A stretch of 64,000 nt of DNA, taken from contig JAQGHQ010000496.1 in assembly GCA_028288765.1 (NCBI GenBank), forward strand, positions 17,337 to 81,336. The letters are read 5' to 3'. The DNA comes from Gemmataceae bacterium. Its GTDB lineage: Bacteria; Planctomycetota; Planctomycetia; Gemmatales; Gemmataceae. The notes under the pieces were generated by a model. The model did no database searches and was not told where the DNA came from. It saw only the letters and a program-made list of their open reading frames with translations. This document shows positions 34,020 to 42,838 of the stretch, in pieces. Both the position numbers and the translations under genes were made by a program. Position 1 is the stretch's first letter. The number at the start of each line of letters is the position of its first letter.

Positions 34020-35840
34020 CTACTTGCTGGTCAACGGGATGACCCCGTCCCAGTGGGGCGGGGGGCTATGGTTATACTGTAGGATGAAACCGGTCAACAG
34101 GTCTTTCCCGCGGTCCTGCGGCGGCAGCTTGTGCAGGATCTCGTACGCCCGCACCCACTCGCCCGCCAGGAACGCTTCCAGCGCCGCGTCGTAGTCGGCC
34201 AGGTGGTCGTCCGTTAAGACGGAATCCGGGCCGGCCGGGGGGACGAGCTCGTTCACCATCAGCGGGGTTTCCAGCCCGTACGGGCGGACCTTCGCCAGCC
34301 GCCGGACCCGGGCCGCGTCCCGCGGCATGTGAGCCCGGACGGCTCCCGCCGTCGGCTCGTCCAGGAGGACCGGCACCCGCAGCGGTTTCGTCATCCCTTC
34401 CAGCCGGGCCGCGAGGTTCACCACCGGGCCGAACACGCCCACCTTGGCCTGCTCCGCCGTCCCGATCCCGCCGGCCACCGCCCGCCCGGACGCGATCCCG
34501 ATCCCGGCCCGGAACCCGAACAGCGGGTGGGCTTCGGCCCGGCTGACCGTCTCGAACGCGGCCCGGATGCCGAGCGCGGCCCGGCAGGCGTTCTCCTCCC
34601 GGGCCGGGTCGTCCAGCGGCCACCCCCAGAACCCCATCGCCGCGTCCCCGTAGAAGTCGGCGATCGCCCCCCGGTTCTCGACGATGTTCTGGGTCATGAC
34701 CCCGAGCGCGGTGCTGACCCGGTGCAGCACCGCCAGCAGGTTCCCGGCCGACTCCTCGACCTTCCGCGAGAACCCGCGGAGGTCGCAGAACAGGACCGTC
34801 ACGTCGGTCTCGCGGGGCTCCAGCGCGCGGGGGGCGTCCTGGCCCGAGAGGACGTTCAGCACGCCCGGCGAGAAGAACCGCCGGAACACCCCCTGCCGCT
34901 CGCGGAGGACCTGCACCTGCCGGAGCGACCCGACGATTTCCGCCACCAGCTCGGTGAACTTCACGTCGTCCCGGAGCTCGTTCGACTGCAGCGGGCCGAG
35001 GACGGTGGACGCGGCGTCGCCGGTGAACCGCCCGGTCACGTACAGCCCCCACCCCCGGCACCCTTCCCCGACGAGCGGGGTGCAGAACGCCCAGTCGAAC
35101 CGGCCCTGCAGGGTGTACATGGGGGCGGCCGGCGGGACGGGGGCCGACCAGACGTGCAGGACCGTCTGCTGCTGGTTCGCCACCGCCGCGGTGACCAGTC
35201 GCCGGCTCGGCTCGAACGCCCCTTCACAGGCCCGGCGGCGGTCCCAGTGCAGCACCCGCACCGGCGGCCCGGCGTCGGCCTCCTTCGGCCCGCACGGCTC
35301 GACCGCCCCGACCTCGGTCGCGACCAGCGCGACCGCGTCGGCCCGGGGGACGCCGGCGAGGAGCATGTCCCCGAGCCGGGCGAACAGGTCGGCGTCGTTC
35401 GCCGCGCTCGAGATCACCTCCGGGAGCTTGCTCAGCACGTCGAGCCGGTGTGGGGCGTCGCGGAACTTCAGCCGGTCGAGCTCCTCGTGCCCGATGGTCC
35501 GGGCTTCGAGCAGGACCGGGCCGTTCGCGGGGGACGGGGTCGCCCGCCGGTCGGCCACGGTGAACACCGTCCGCCCGATCACGAACGCCCCGCCGGGCGG
35601 GAGGTCGAACGCGTCCTCCGGCTTCCCGTTGTGGAACACCGGGTTGGCCGAGCCCGCCACCCGGCGGACCTTGAGCCGGCCGGCCCGCCACGTCAGCTCG
35701 GCGTGCCGGTGGGAGAGGAACGACTCCCACGGGACCGGCCAGGCGGCCGGGTCGCGGCCGAGGGTCACGGGCGCGCCCGGGGGGAGCGGCCGCCGCCAGT
35801 TGTCGTCCGGTCGCGGGCCTTGTGCGATGAGGTCGGGCAT
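34020..35840 (-). CDS. FHA-domain class III adenylate/guanylate cyclase
   Basis: 606 aa. N-terminal FHA domain about 20-100 (VTLGRDPAAWPV...FLSHRHAELTW), which binds phosphothreonine; a GAF-like middle (about 140-300); then a short helix and a class III cyclase domain about 345-520. Metal Asp residues are in VTVLFCDLRGFS and FYGDAAMGFWG; the base-specifying Lys region is EQAKVGVFGP and the transition-state Asn/Arg are in VVNLAARLEG. The full catalytic set suggests an active cyclase making cAMP. The FHA and the kinase gene next door suggest phosphorylation-dependent control. Confidence 0.9.
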   Translation of the reverse strand: MPDLIAQGPRPDDNWRRPLPPGAPVTLGRDPAAWPVPWESFLSHRHAELTWRAGRLKVRRVAGSANPVFHNGKPEDAFDLPPGGAFVIGRTVFTVADRRATPSPANGPVLLEARTIGHEELDRLKFRDAPHRLDVLSKLPEVISSAANDADLFARLGDMLLAGVPRADAVALVATEVGAVEPCGPKEADAGPPVRVLHWDRRRACEGAFEPSRRLVTAAVANQQQTVLHVWSAPVPPAAPMYTLQGRFDWAFCTPLVGEGCRGWGLYVTGRFTGDAASTVLGPLQSNELRDDVKFTELVAEIVGSLRQVQVLRERQGVFRRFFSPGVLNVLSGQDAPRALEPRETDVTVLFCDLRGFSRKVEESAGNLLAVLHRVSTALGVMTQNIVENRGAIADFYGDAAMGFWGWPLDDPAREENACRAALGIRAAFETVSRAEAHPLFGFRAGIGIASGRAVAGGIGTAEQAKVGVFGPVVNLAARLEGMTKPLRVPVLLDEPTAGAVRAHMPRDAARVRRLAKVRPYGLETPLMVNELVPPAGPDSVLTDDHLADYDAALEAFLAGEWVRAYEILHKLPPQDRGKDLLTGFILQYNHSPPPHWDGVIPLTSK

Positions 35841-35850
35841 GGACGGCGGA

Positions 35851-35946
35851 ACCTCTCCCCCGACCCCTCCCCTGAAAAAGGGAGGGGAGAATACCCCGAG
35901 TCTGACACCCCCTTCCTTTTCAGGGAAAGGGGTTGGGGGGTTAGGT
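35851..35946. repeat. CCCCCCAACCCC-family dispersed repeat, copy 1
   Basis: Pattern: CCCTCCCCTGAAAAAGGGAGGGG, about 20 unique bases, then CCCCCTTCCTTTTCAGGGAAAGGGG and TTGGGGGGTTAGG. It is a twin hairpin. Other copies lie at 40061-40144 and 59781-59866. Confidence 0.8.
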
Positions 35947-35967
35947 TCTGCCGCCCCGGGGGTTAGG

Positions 35968-38172
35968 TTACGCCTTCGACTCCCCCACGGCAGTCGGCTC
36001 GGCGGCGACGGCGATCGACCGGCCGGTCGTACTCCCGCCGGAGCCCGGCCCGTCCGCCCCGGCGGTCCGGGTACTGCTCGTGGCGATCGGCAGCCCGGCC
36101 CACCGCCGCATGAACCGGGTGATCCGCGACGAGGACGTGGCGTCCACCACGGACATCATTCCCGCCCACATCACGAGGATCAGGACGAGCACGAACATCA
36201 GCGCGGCGGCCGCCCCGTACCCGAGTCTCCACTGCAAATCGCGGACCGGTGCCAGCACGTCGGCCCGTCGCTCCTGGACCACGACCACCCACCCGGTATC
36301 GAGCAGCAGCCCGCCCTCCAGCCGGACAACGACCCGCTCGGGGGATGCCAGCCACGGCGTGGCGAACTTCCCGCCGACTGGGTCCAGGTAGCCCTGTTCG
36401 GCCGCGAACTCGGGCTTCCCGGCGTCCGCCCACCGGACGACCTCGTCGGCGTAGTGCAGGGTCAGCTCGGGGCCGGCCGCCGCGTCCCGGGCCTGCTCCA
36501 GGTACGGGTGCCGGATGATCAGCCCCCGCCGCCCGGTCGCGTCCGCCCGGGTGTCGACCAGGACGGCGAACCGCTCGCGGTCGCCGTCGACCCGGGTCTG
36601 CCCCTTCAGGTCGAGGTTCATCCCGAGAACCCCGACCGGCTCGCCCGGCTTCGCGTCCGACGCCCACACCGGGACGGTGAACGCGACCGTCAGGTATTCC
36701 TCCTGGTTCTCCCCGACCCGGCGGAACACGAGCGACCGGTACGGGCGGGTGACCGGCGGCGGGGCGGGGCCGATTTTCTTCTCCAGGTCCCGCCCCTGCC
36801 CGTGGAAGTAGTCCCGGAACCCGAGGTACCGGAACCGCTGCTGCGGGGCCGGCGGGGCGGTCCCGTAGAGGCTGCCCCCGCGGGTGTCGGCGAACCAGAG
36901 GCGGGCCCGCCCGTCCTCGTCGAACTGCGGGTCGTACTTCGTCTTCCGCCGGCCGAGCCAGGTGTCGAGCTCGTCCCCCGCCGCCCGCTTCCGGAACTCG
37001 TCCGGGGGCATCTCCAGCAGCACCCGCAACTGTGGGTCGCGGGCCTCGTGTTCCAGAATCTGCCACCGGTACTGGGTCTGGACGGCGAGCCGCTCGGCGG
37101 CGGCTTTTGCGGCGAACCGGTTCCCCTCCGTCGCTTCTTCCACCACCTCCCGCCCGGCAGTCGAAACCGTGTCCCGGAACAGGGTGAACCCGATGGCCGC
37201 CATGACGACGAGCAGGGCGGTAAAGCCCATGCCGGTGAGCACCATCAGCGGGCGGCGGACCCGGTGGAGCTCCCAGCCCTCGAGGGCGGACAGGGCCGCC
37301 TGCGGGTTCGGATACCGGTTCCGGGGGTTGGCCGCGAGGCACTTGCTCACGACCGCGGCCAGCCCGGCGTCGACCCCCGCCACCTTGTAGTGCGCGGCCG
37401 GGGGCGGGGAGGTTTCGATCAGGTGCCGGTAGGCGGCGAGCTGGCCGTCGAGCGGCCCGGTCCCGACCACCGCGCTCGCCTCGGTTCTGTCGCGGTGGGG
37501 CGGGTGCCCGGTGAGCATCCGGTACATCACCGCCCCGAGGGCGTACACGTCCCACCGGGCGTCCGGGACGGCCTTCAGGTCGGCCTGTTCCGGGGCCATG
37601 TAGAAGAGCGTCCCGAGGGCCGGGGAGATCTCGTTCGTCAGCCGGGACTGGCCGAAGTCGGCCAGCCGGGGCCTCCGCTCGTAATCGAGCAGGATGTTCG
37701 CCGGCTTCAGGTCGCAGTGCAGGATGCCCTTGTCGTGGGCGTGGACGAGCCCCCGGGCGACGTCCCGGAACAGGGTCACCGCGTCGTGGACGGTGAGGGC
37801 CCGGTGGCGGAGCAGGTCTTCGAGCGACCCGTTCTCCATGTACTCCATCACGTAATACGGCGGCTCGGCCTCCCACCCGACCTTGAACAGCTGGACGACG
37901 TACCGGTCGTTGAACAGGTAGCGGAGTTTCTCCACCTCGCGGGCGAGCGCGGCCCAGTCGGTCCCGCCGCGGCGGGTGTAGTACTTGATCGCGACCTTCC
38001 GCCCGCTGTTACTGTCGACCGCGACCCAGACCTCCCCGTACGCCCCCTTCCCGATGAACGCCTCCTGCTCGTACCCCGGGACCTTCACCGGCGGCCGCAC
38101 CCCGTGCAGGCTGAGCGCCCGGGCCTGTTCCCGGTCGTCGTCGCCCATCACTGGGGTGTGACCCGAATCCAT
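35968..38172 (-). CDS. Receptor-type Ser/Thr protein kinase with Cache-like sensor
   Basis: 734 aa from ATG 38172 (GGAG 10 nt upstream). Kinase domain about 33-300: GKGAYG loop (41-46), Lys63, HCDLKPAN catalytic loop (152-159; Cys in place of the HRD Arg), DFG 172-174, APE 193-195. TM1 about 307-332, an extracytoplasmic dCache-like region about 340-645 (LWFADTRGGSLYG, FRDYFHGQGRD, GVLGMNLDLKG), TM2 about 650-673, and a short tail. It should phosphorylate cytoplasmic targets in response to an external small ligand. The neighbouring FHA-cyclase is a plausible target, an inference from position. Confidence 0.9.
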   Translation of the reverse strand: MDSGHTPVMGDDDREQARALSLHGVRPPVKVPGYEQEAFIGKGAYGEVWVAVDSNSGRKVAIKYYTRRGGTDWAALAREVEKLRYLFNDRYVVQLFKVGWEAEPPYYVMEYMENGSLEDLLRHRALTVHDAVTLFRDVARGLVHAHDKGILHCDLKPANILLDYERRPRLADFGQSRLTNEISPALGTLFYMAPEQADLKAVPDARWDVYALGAVMYRMLTGHPPHRDRTEASAVVGTGPLDGQLAAYRHLIETSPPPAAHYKVAGVDAGLAAVVSKCLAANPRNRYPNPQAALSALEGWELHRVRRPLMVLTGMGFTALLVVMAAIGFTLFRDTVSTAGREVVEEATEGNRFAAKAAAERLAVQTQYRWQILEHEARDPQLRVLLEMPPDEFRKRAAGDELDTWLGRRKTKYDPQFDEDGRARLWFADTRGGSLYGTAPPAPQQRFRYLGFRDYFHGQGRDLEKKIGPAPPPVTRPYRSLVFRRVGENQEEYLTVAFTVPVWASDAKPGEPVGVLGMNLDLKGQTRVDGDRERFAVLVDTRADATGRRGLIIRHPYLEQARDAAAGPELTLHYADEVVRWADAGKPEFAAEQGYLDPVGGKFATPWLASPERVVVRLEGGLLLDTGWVVVVQERRADVLAPVRDLQWRLGYGAAAALMFVLVLILVMWAGMMSVVDATSSSRITRFMRRWAGLPIATSSTRTAGADGPGSGGSTTGRSIAVAAEPTAVGESKA

Positions 38173-38498
38173 CAGCACCGACTCCGCGAGAAAGAACGCG
38201 TCCCCGAACACACCAACACCCCCGGTACCATGTGAACCGGGTGAAGGTACCCCCTTGCGCCGGGCGGGGCGTAATGACCCATCGTGTCTGTTATATCCCG
38301 AAGCATACCGAACCGCGGCCGCCGAGAGAACCCGGTGGCCGCCGGAGGCCGCCCCCCTCCGGCGGTTTCGCCCGCGACCCGGTTGTCTCGCCCCGCCGGG
38401 GTGGAGAGAATAGCGGCAGACCGCGGGTCCGCGACGACCGAGCCCGGAGCATCCCCCGGGGCTTCCTTCCCTCACACAGGCGTAAAGAGAGCCTATTC

Positions 38499-39401
38499 GT
38501 GACACTCTCCCGTCGGAATTTTCTCGGAACGGCCGCCGCGGCCGTGATCGCCGGGACCACCCCGGTGCCGGCCCGCGAAGCCGGGCCGAAAAAGCTGGTG
38601 CTGATCGCCGGCACCCCGAGCCACGGCCCGGGGGATCACGAGTTCAACGCCGGGGTGTTGCTCCTCGACAAGTGCCTCAAACCTGTGCCGGGCCTCGAAA
38701 CCGTTGTCTTCCGGAACGGCTACCCGAAGGACGATTCGGCCCTCGACACGGCCGACGGCATCCTCTGCTACGCCGACGGCGGGGGCGGGCACCCGCTGGT
38801 CCGCGAGAAGCGGCTGGAGCGGATCGGGAAGTTGATGGCGAAGGGCGTCGGGCTGATGTGCGCGCACTACGGGGTGGAGGTGCAGAAGGACCTGGGCGGG
38901 CCCGAGTTCAAGGAGTGGATCGGCGGGTACTACGAACACATGTACTCGTGTAACCCGATGTGGCGCCCGGAGTTCACCGACTTTCCCGGCCACCCGGTCG
39001 GTAACGGGGTGAAGCCGTTCGCGGTCCGCGACGAGTGGTACTTCAACATGCGGTTCCGGGACGACATGAAGGGGATCACGCCGATCCTCACGGCGAAGCC
39101 GTCGGACGAGGTCCGGGACGGGCCGTACGTGTACCCGAAGGGGCCTTACAAACACATCCAGGAGAACAAGGGGCGGGCCGAGACGATGATGTGGGCCGCC
39201 GAGCGGGCCGACGGCGGGCGGGGCGTCGGGTTCACCGGGGGCCACTTCCACCGGAACTGGGCGACCGACGACTTCCGCAAGGTGGTGCTGAACGCCCTGC
39301 TCTGGATCTGCAGGGTCGAGGTGCCGAAGGACGGGGTGGTCTCCCGGGTCACCGAGGCCGACATGATGGCGAACCTGGACCCCAAGGGTGGGAAGAAGTA
39401 A
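38499..39401 (+). CDS. ThuA-domain protein with Tat signal
   Basis: 300 aa from GTG 38499, chosen because it begins the twin-arginine signal TLSRRNFLGTAAAAVIAGTTP; the frame upstream is unlike a gene. The mature protein is ThuA-like (trehalose-utilisation, glutamine-amidotransferase-like fold): KLVLIAGTPSHGPGDHEFNAG, a HYGVEVQ segment and GFTGGHFHRNWATDDFRKVVLNALLW. Common in planctomycetes, often tied to sugar degradation; the enzymatic role is unsettled. Secreted folded through Tat. Confidence 0.88.
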   Translation: MTLSRRNFLGTAAAAVIAGTTPVPAREAGPKKLVLIAGTPSHGPGDHEFNAGVLLLDKCLKPVPGLETVVFRNGYPKDDSALDTADGILCYADGGGGHPLVREKRLERIGKLMAKGVGLMCAHYGVEVQKDLGGPEFKEWIGGYYEHMYSCNPMWRPEFTDFPGHPVGNGVKPFAVRDEWYFNMRFRDDMKGITPILTAKPSDEVRDGPYVYPKGPYKHIQENKGRAETMMWAAERADGGRGVGFTGGHFHRNWATDDFRKVVLNALLWICRVEVPKDGVVSRVTEADMMANLDPKGGKK

Positions 39402-39803
39402 CTCCGAAAATCGAAGCTCCAAGGCGTCGGGCTGGTAATACCACCCGCTTGAGACCGGTTACGCGCCTCCCTGAAAGTGATTCGGAACTCCTGATCTACA
39501 CAGGTCTTCCAACAAAAATGATCAGGTCAACGGGTTAAGATTGGTTAAGATTTTCCTGGTTGTCGCGCCGCGCGTGTCGCCTGGGCGACTCAACCGGCGG
39601 CGATTAACTTTCGTTAACTCGTTAACTATACATACGTATATAAATAGTTCACATGCTAGATAGATATGGTCGCACTGTTGACGCAGCAACGCCCCTGTCC
39701 GAGCCTGACCGGTTGAGCGAGCGGGGGGAAGAATTGGACCCGACCCCGGCCTGGCGCCCTTGCGACAGGGGGGTCGGATGTGGTGCTTCGAATTTCGGGT
39801 TTC
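39402..39803. other. Gene-free gap with an AT-rich island
   Basis: 402 bp between convergent ThuA and yidD genes. From about 39480 to 39670 the base composition is strikingly AT-rich for this genome: direct repeat GGTTAAGATT twice (39533-39552), three GTTAACT-type words (39603-39627), and a TATACATACGTATATA near-palindrome (39627-39642). No ORF or RNA gene is recognisable. Confidence 0.6.
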
Positions 39804-40052
39804 CTACGGGGGGTCGTATCCCCCCGAGGACCACGGGTTGCACCGGCACAACCGCCACACGCCCTTCGCGGAGCCGACGACCGGTCCGTACTTCTTCACC
39901 GACAGGATGAAATACTCGCTGCACCCGGGCTGGAACCGGCACAGCGGCGGGAGGAGCGGGCGGAGCAGCCACTGGTAGCCGCGGACGCACCCGATCAGCA
40001 CGCCCGACACCACCCAGACCGGCCCCTTCCAGATCCAGCGCAGCGCGGTCAT
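39804..40052 (-). CDS. yidD: Membrane protein insertion efficiency factor YidD
   Basis: 82 aa. Amphipathic N-terminal helix then the YidD signature: GYQWLLRPLLPPLCRFQPGCSEYFILSVKKYGPVVGSAKGVWRLCRCNPWSSGGYDPP, with conserved Cys and the CRFxPxCSxY core. Assists YidC-mediated insertion at the inner membrane. Its ATG overlaps the rnpA stop by 4 nt, the usual rnpA-yidD arrangement. Confidence 0.95.
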   Translation of the reverse strand: MTALRWIWKGPVWVVSGVLIGCVRGYQWLLRPLLPPLCRFQPGCSEYFILSVKKYGPVVGSAKGVWRLCRCNPWSSGGYDPP

Positions 40053-40543
40053 GTCGGAAACCCCTCCCCTAAAAAGGGTGGGGAGGAAGACAGGCCGATT
40101 TCTTCTCCCCCTTCCTTCTTGGGGAAGGGGGCCGGGGGGTTAGGCGCCGGAGCCGGAGGGCTTGGCCTCTTCCCCTCCCTCAGCTTCTTCGCCGCCTGCG
40201 AGGCCAGCTTCAGCAGCGACGCCTTGACCGCCTCCTGCGTCGGCTCGGGGCCGGGCCGCGGGATCATGATGAAGTCCACGCCGGAGGGCAGGTCGTGCTG
40301 GGTCAGCCGGAACGCCTCGCGGAAGAGCCGCTTGTACCGGTTCCGGACGACCGCCCCGCCGACCTTCCGCGACACCGAGCACCCGAGCCGCGGGTGAGCC
40401 AGCCCGTTCTCGCAGGCGTACACGATCAACACCGCGTCCGACACGGACTTTTTCCGGGCGTAGCAGCGCTCGAACTCCGCCGGGGTCTTCATCCGCCGGG
40501 ACTGTGGGAAGGTCAACCGGGGCTGGTCGGGCGGGGAGACCAT
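40049..40543 (-). CDS. rnpA: Ribonuclease P protein component
   Basis: 164 aa from ATG 40543 (MVSPPDQPRLTFPQSRRMK), matching the RnpA opening; other family members are 110-130 aa. The signature RNA-binding motif is intact: RLGCSVSRKVGGAVVRNRYKRLFREAFR. It binds the RNase P RNA for tRNA 5' processing. The last ~40 residues (from about PSPPAPAP to the end) are translated from a dispersed CCCCCCAACCCC repeat and extend the protein beyond the normal fold. rpmH is not immediately upstream, unlike the common rpmH-rnpA-yidD order. Confidence 0.93.
   Translation of the reverse strand: MVSPPDQPRLTFPQSRRMKTPAEFERCYARKKSVSDAVLIVYACENGLAHPRLGCSVSRKVGGAVVRNRYKRLFREAFRLTQHDLPSGVDFIMIPRPGPEPTQEAVKASLLKLASQAAKKLREGKRPSPPAPAPNPPAPFPKKEGGEEIGLSSSPPFLGEGFPT
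40061..40144. repeat. CCCCCCAACCCC-family dispersed repeat, copy 2 (inside rnpA)
   Basis: CCCCTCCCCTAAAAAGGGTGGGG, spacer, CCCCCTTCCTTCTTGGGGAAGGGGG, GGGGGGTTAGG. Same twin-hairpin order as 35851-35946. Here it is translated as the RnpA tail. Confidence 0.8.
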
Positions 40544-40592
40544 CGGATTCAGGAACCTCACCACAGATTCAAAAACAAAAAGCAAAAAGCTC

Positions 40593-40902
40593 ACCACAAA
40601 GGCACGAAGATCACACAAAGGACACAAAGAGGGAGAGTTGACAGACCTTTCGGGTTCGGGTCGCCTTGTCTTCAGCCCCAACGGGGCGGCAGAGAGTAGC
40701 CCAGGCCGTCAGGCCTGGGCTTTCTTCAAAACAACTCACCACAAAGGCACGAAGGGGACACAAAGGACACAAAGAAAGCAGGAAGTAGAATTAAACTCTT
40801 GGCCACCATACCGCTTTTGCGGTGAGCGTCTTCGACCCGAACCCGAAGGGTCTATCAACTCTCCTCTTTGTGTCCTTTGTGTCCCCTTCGTGCCTTTGTG
40901 GT
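40593..40902. repeat. 310-bp block with 70-bp inverted ends (CACAAAGG family)
   Basis: 40593-40663 and 40833-40902 are inverted copies with a few mismatches (ACCACAAAGGCACGAAG...GGGTTCGGGTCG). A third, direct copy of the CACAAAGG words lies at about 40737-40775, and an inner palindrome CCCAGGCCGTCAGGCCTGGG at about 40699-40718. It fills the 392-bp gap 40544-40935, in which I see no gene. Confidence 0.8.
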
Positions 40903-40935
40903 AAATGGTTCGAATGGTTCGGGGGACTGGTTCGC

Positions 40936-41889
40936 TCATGCCCACGGGACGTGGGCGCGGGGTTTCTGCGGGTGGAGTGCGGCGAACTCCTCGATCAGCC
41001 GCCGGCTCTTCTCGTCCACGGTGCCGGACGGGACCATCACCTTGAACACGAGGTACTGGTCGCCGCCGTTGACGCCTTTACCCCTCAGCCGTAGCTTCGC
41101 CCCGCCCGACGTGCCCGGCGGGACTTTCACCTCCAGCCGCGTGCCGTCGATCGTCGGCACCTCGACCTTCGCCCCGAGCACCGCCTCGGGCAGGCTGATC
41201 GGCACGTCGAGGTAAATGTCGTTCCCCTCGCGCCGGAAGTACGGGTGCGGGGCGACCTTCACCCGCAACAGCACCTCCGTCCCGCCGGTCGCTTCGGCCG
41301 GCACCCGGAGCTTCTTCCCTTCCTCGATGCCCGCCGGCACCTTCACGTCGATCCGCTGCCCGCCGACCTCGATCGCCACGCTCCCGCCGCCCGCCGCGAC
41401 CTCGAAGGGGACGGTCACCTCCGACTCGATCGGCTCGGCCGCCCGGCGGGCCCGGGTTCGCTGCTTGGCCCGCCGCCCCCCGCCGAACAGGTCGCCGAGG
41501 TCCGGTCCGGCCCCGCCGGGGCCCATCCCTCCACCGAACAGGTTCTTGAAGAGTTCCTCGGCCATTTCGGGATCGACGTTCCCGCCGCCCGGACCGCCGA
41601 AGGGGCTCCCACCCGGGAACCCGCCGGGAAAGCCGCCGGCCCCGCCCCCGCCGGGGAACCCGCCCGGCCCGGGGCCGGCGAACCCGAACCGGTCGTAGTT
41701 CGCCTTCTTCGTCGGGTCGGACAGGATCTCGTAGGCCGTCTGCACTTCCTTGTAGGCCGTGTCGGCCTGCTTGTCGCCCGGGTTGCGGTCCGGGTGGTGC
41801 TTCTTCGACAGCTTCCGGTACGCCTTCTGGATCTCCTCCTTGGAGGCGGATTTTGAGACGCCGAGAACTTCGTACGGGTCGCGGGGCAT
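40936..41889 (-). CDS. J-domain co-chaperone (CbpA/DnaJ type II)
   Basis: 317 aa from ATG 41889. J-domain residues 1-70 with the HPD motif (KLSKKHHPDRNPG) that stimulates DnaK ATPase; Gly/Phe-rich linker about 72-130 (GFPGGFPGGSPFGG); two C-terminal beta-barrel peptide-binding domains about 150-310 (KVPAGIEEGKKLRV, HPYFRREGNDIYLDVPISLPEAVLGAKVEVPT). The zinc-finger domain of true DnaJ is absent, so it is CbpA-like. No dnaK or grpE is adjacent. Confidence 0.93.
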   Translation of the reverse strand: MPRDPYEVLGVSKSASKEEIQKAYRKLSKKHHPDRNPGDKQADTAYKEVQTAYEILSDPTKKANYDRFGFAGPGPGGFPGGGGAGGFPGGFPGGSPFGGPGGGNVDPEMAEELFKNLFGGGMGPGGAGPDLGDLFGGGRRAKQRTRARRAAEPIESEVTVPFEVAAGGGSVAIEVGGQRIDVKVPAGIEEGKKLRVPAEATGGTEVLLRVKVAPHPYFRREGNDIYLDVPISLPEAVLGAKVEVPTIDGTRLEVKVPPGTSGGAKLRLRGKGVNGGDQYLVFKVMVPSGTVDEKSRRLIEEFAALHPQKPRAHVPWA

Positions 41890-42045
41890 GGTCGGTGGCG
41901 GCCGGGGGCCGTCCGTCGGGTTGCGTGTGGGCAGCGGGCTCGCGCCTGGCGGTATTCTAGCGCACGGCGAGTCCGCCGCCAGAACCCGTCCGCTTAGATC
42001 GGTGTCCGTTCGGGTGAGATTCGCCCCCGTCCCCGGAGATCCCGC

Positions 42046-42687
42046 ATGCCCGCCGACGAAGACTTCCTCCGCAAACTCCTCGACAACCCGGCCGACGACA
42101 CCGCCCGTCTCGTCTACGCCGACTGGCTCGATGAACAGGGAGATGAGACGTCCCGGGCGAAGGCCGAATTCCTTCGCGGGGCGGCATCGCCCGCGGGCCT
42201 CGGCAAGAAGCAAAGCCAGGAGTGGACGCTCATGCAGCAGCGGCTCCAGGAACTGGCCGCGACCCTGGACACGAACTGGCTGGCTGTGGTTAGCACGCTG
42301 GAAGTGGAGAACTGCTCGGGAAAGAAGGAAGAACACCCCGCGACCCCGGGGATGAGGATCGGGCGCACAGGATTCGATGTCGTATGCGGCAAGCGGTGGA
42401 ACGAACTGACCCCGACCAAAAACCGGGCGGTCCGATTCTGCGAAGGGTGTCGGGAGAAAGTCCACTACTGCGACACGATCGTGGTAGCTCGGCGGCATGC
42501 CCGGGCAGGGCACTGCATCGCGGTGGATCTTGGGATCATCCGGCGGGAGCAGGATCTTGAGCTGAGGCGGACAGTGGTCGGGAAGCCGAGCCGCGACTTC
42601 ATGCGCCGGGAGCGGGAACGCATGCAACCCGATCCCGTGTCCGAGGAGCGTGAGCGGCGAAAACAGGAGGCGAGGGACGGCGGGTAA
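42046..42687 (+). CDS. TIGR02996-domain protein with Cys-rich C-terminal part
   Basis: 213 aa. Residues 1-45 (DEDFLRKLLDNPADDTARLVYADWLDEQGD) are the TIGR02996 motif, a short domain expanded mainly in Gemmata-type planctomycetes and useful as a taxonomic marker. The C-terminal half has a C..W..L pattern followed by VRFCEGCREKVHYCDTI and GHCIAVDLG, which may bind zinc. Function unknown. GGAG lies 7 nt before ATG 42046. Confidence 0.85.
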   Translation: MPADEDFLRKLLDNPADDTARLVYADWLDEQGDETSRAKAEFLRGAASPAGLGKKQSQEWTLMQQRLQELAATLDTNWLAVVSTLEVENCSGKKEEHPATPGMRIGRTGFDVVCGKRWNELTPTKNRAVRFCEGCREKVHYCDTIVVARRHARAGHCIAVDLGIIRREQDLELRRTVVGKPSRDFMRRERERMQPDPVSEERERRKQEARDGG

Positions 42688-42838
42688 CGGGACGGTGACA
42701 CGGTCGGCAAGCGGGCTCGAACCGGGTCAGGGCCCCGGATTGTGAAGGTTGTCGGAAGGTGATTGCAGGTCGTCTGACGGGAGAATATGTTGCTGACGCC
42801 CGAGCCACTGTCGTCGCCCGACCGGCGAAGGGGTCGAC

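Noticed and set aside
34684..38235. 1183-codon forward open frame
   Set aside because: Antisense shadow of the kinase and cyclase genes with no domain; both reverse genes have complete catalytic motifs.
39402..39803. Replication origin beside rnpA-yidD
   Set aside because: AT-rich, but no dnaA, rpmH or clear cluster of DnaA boxes is visible.
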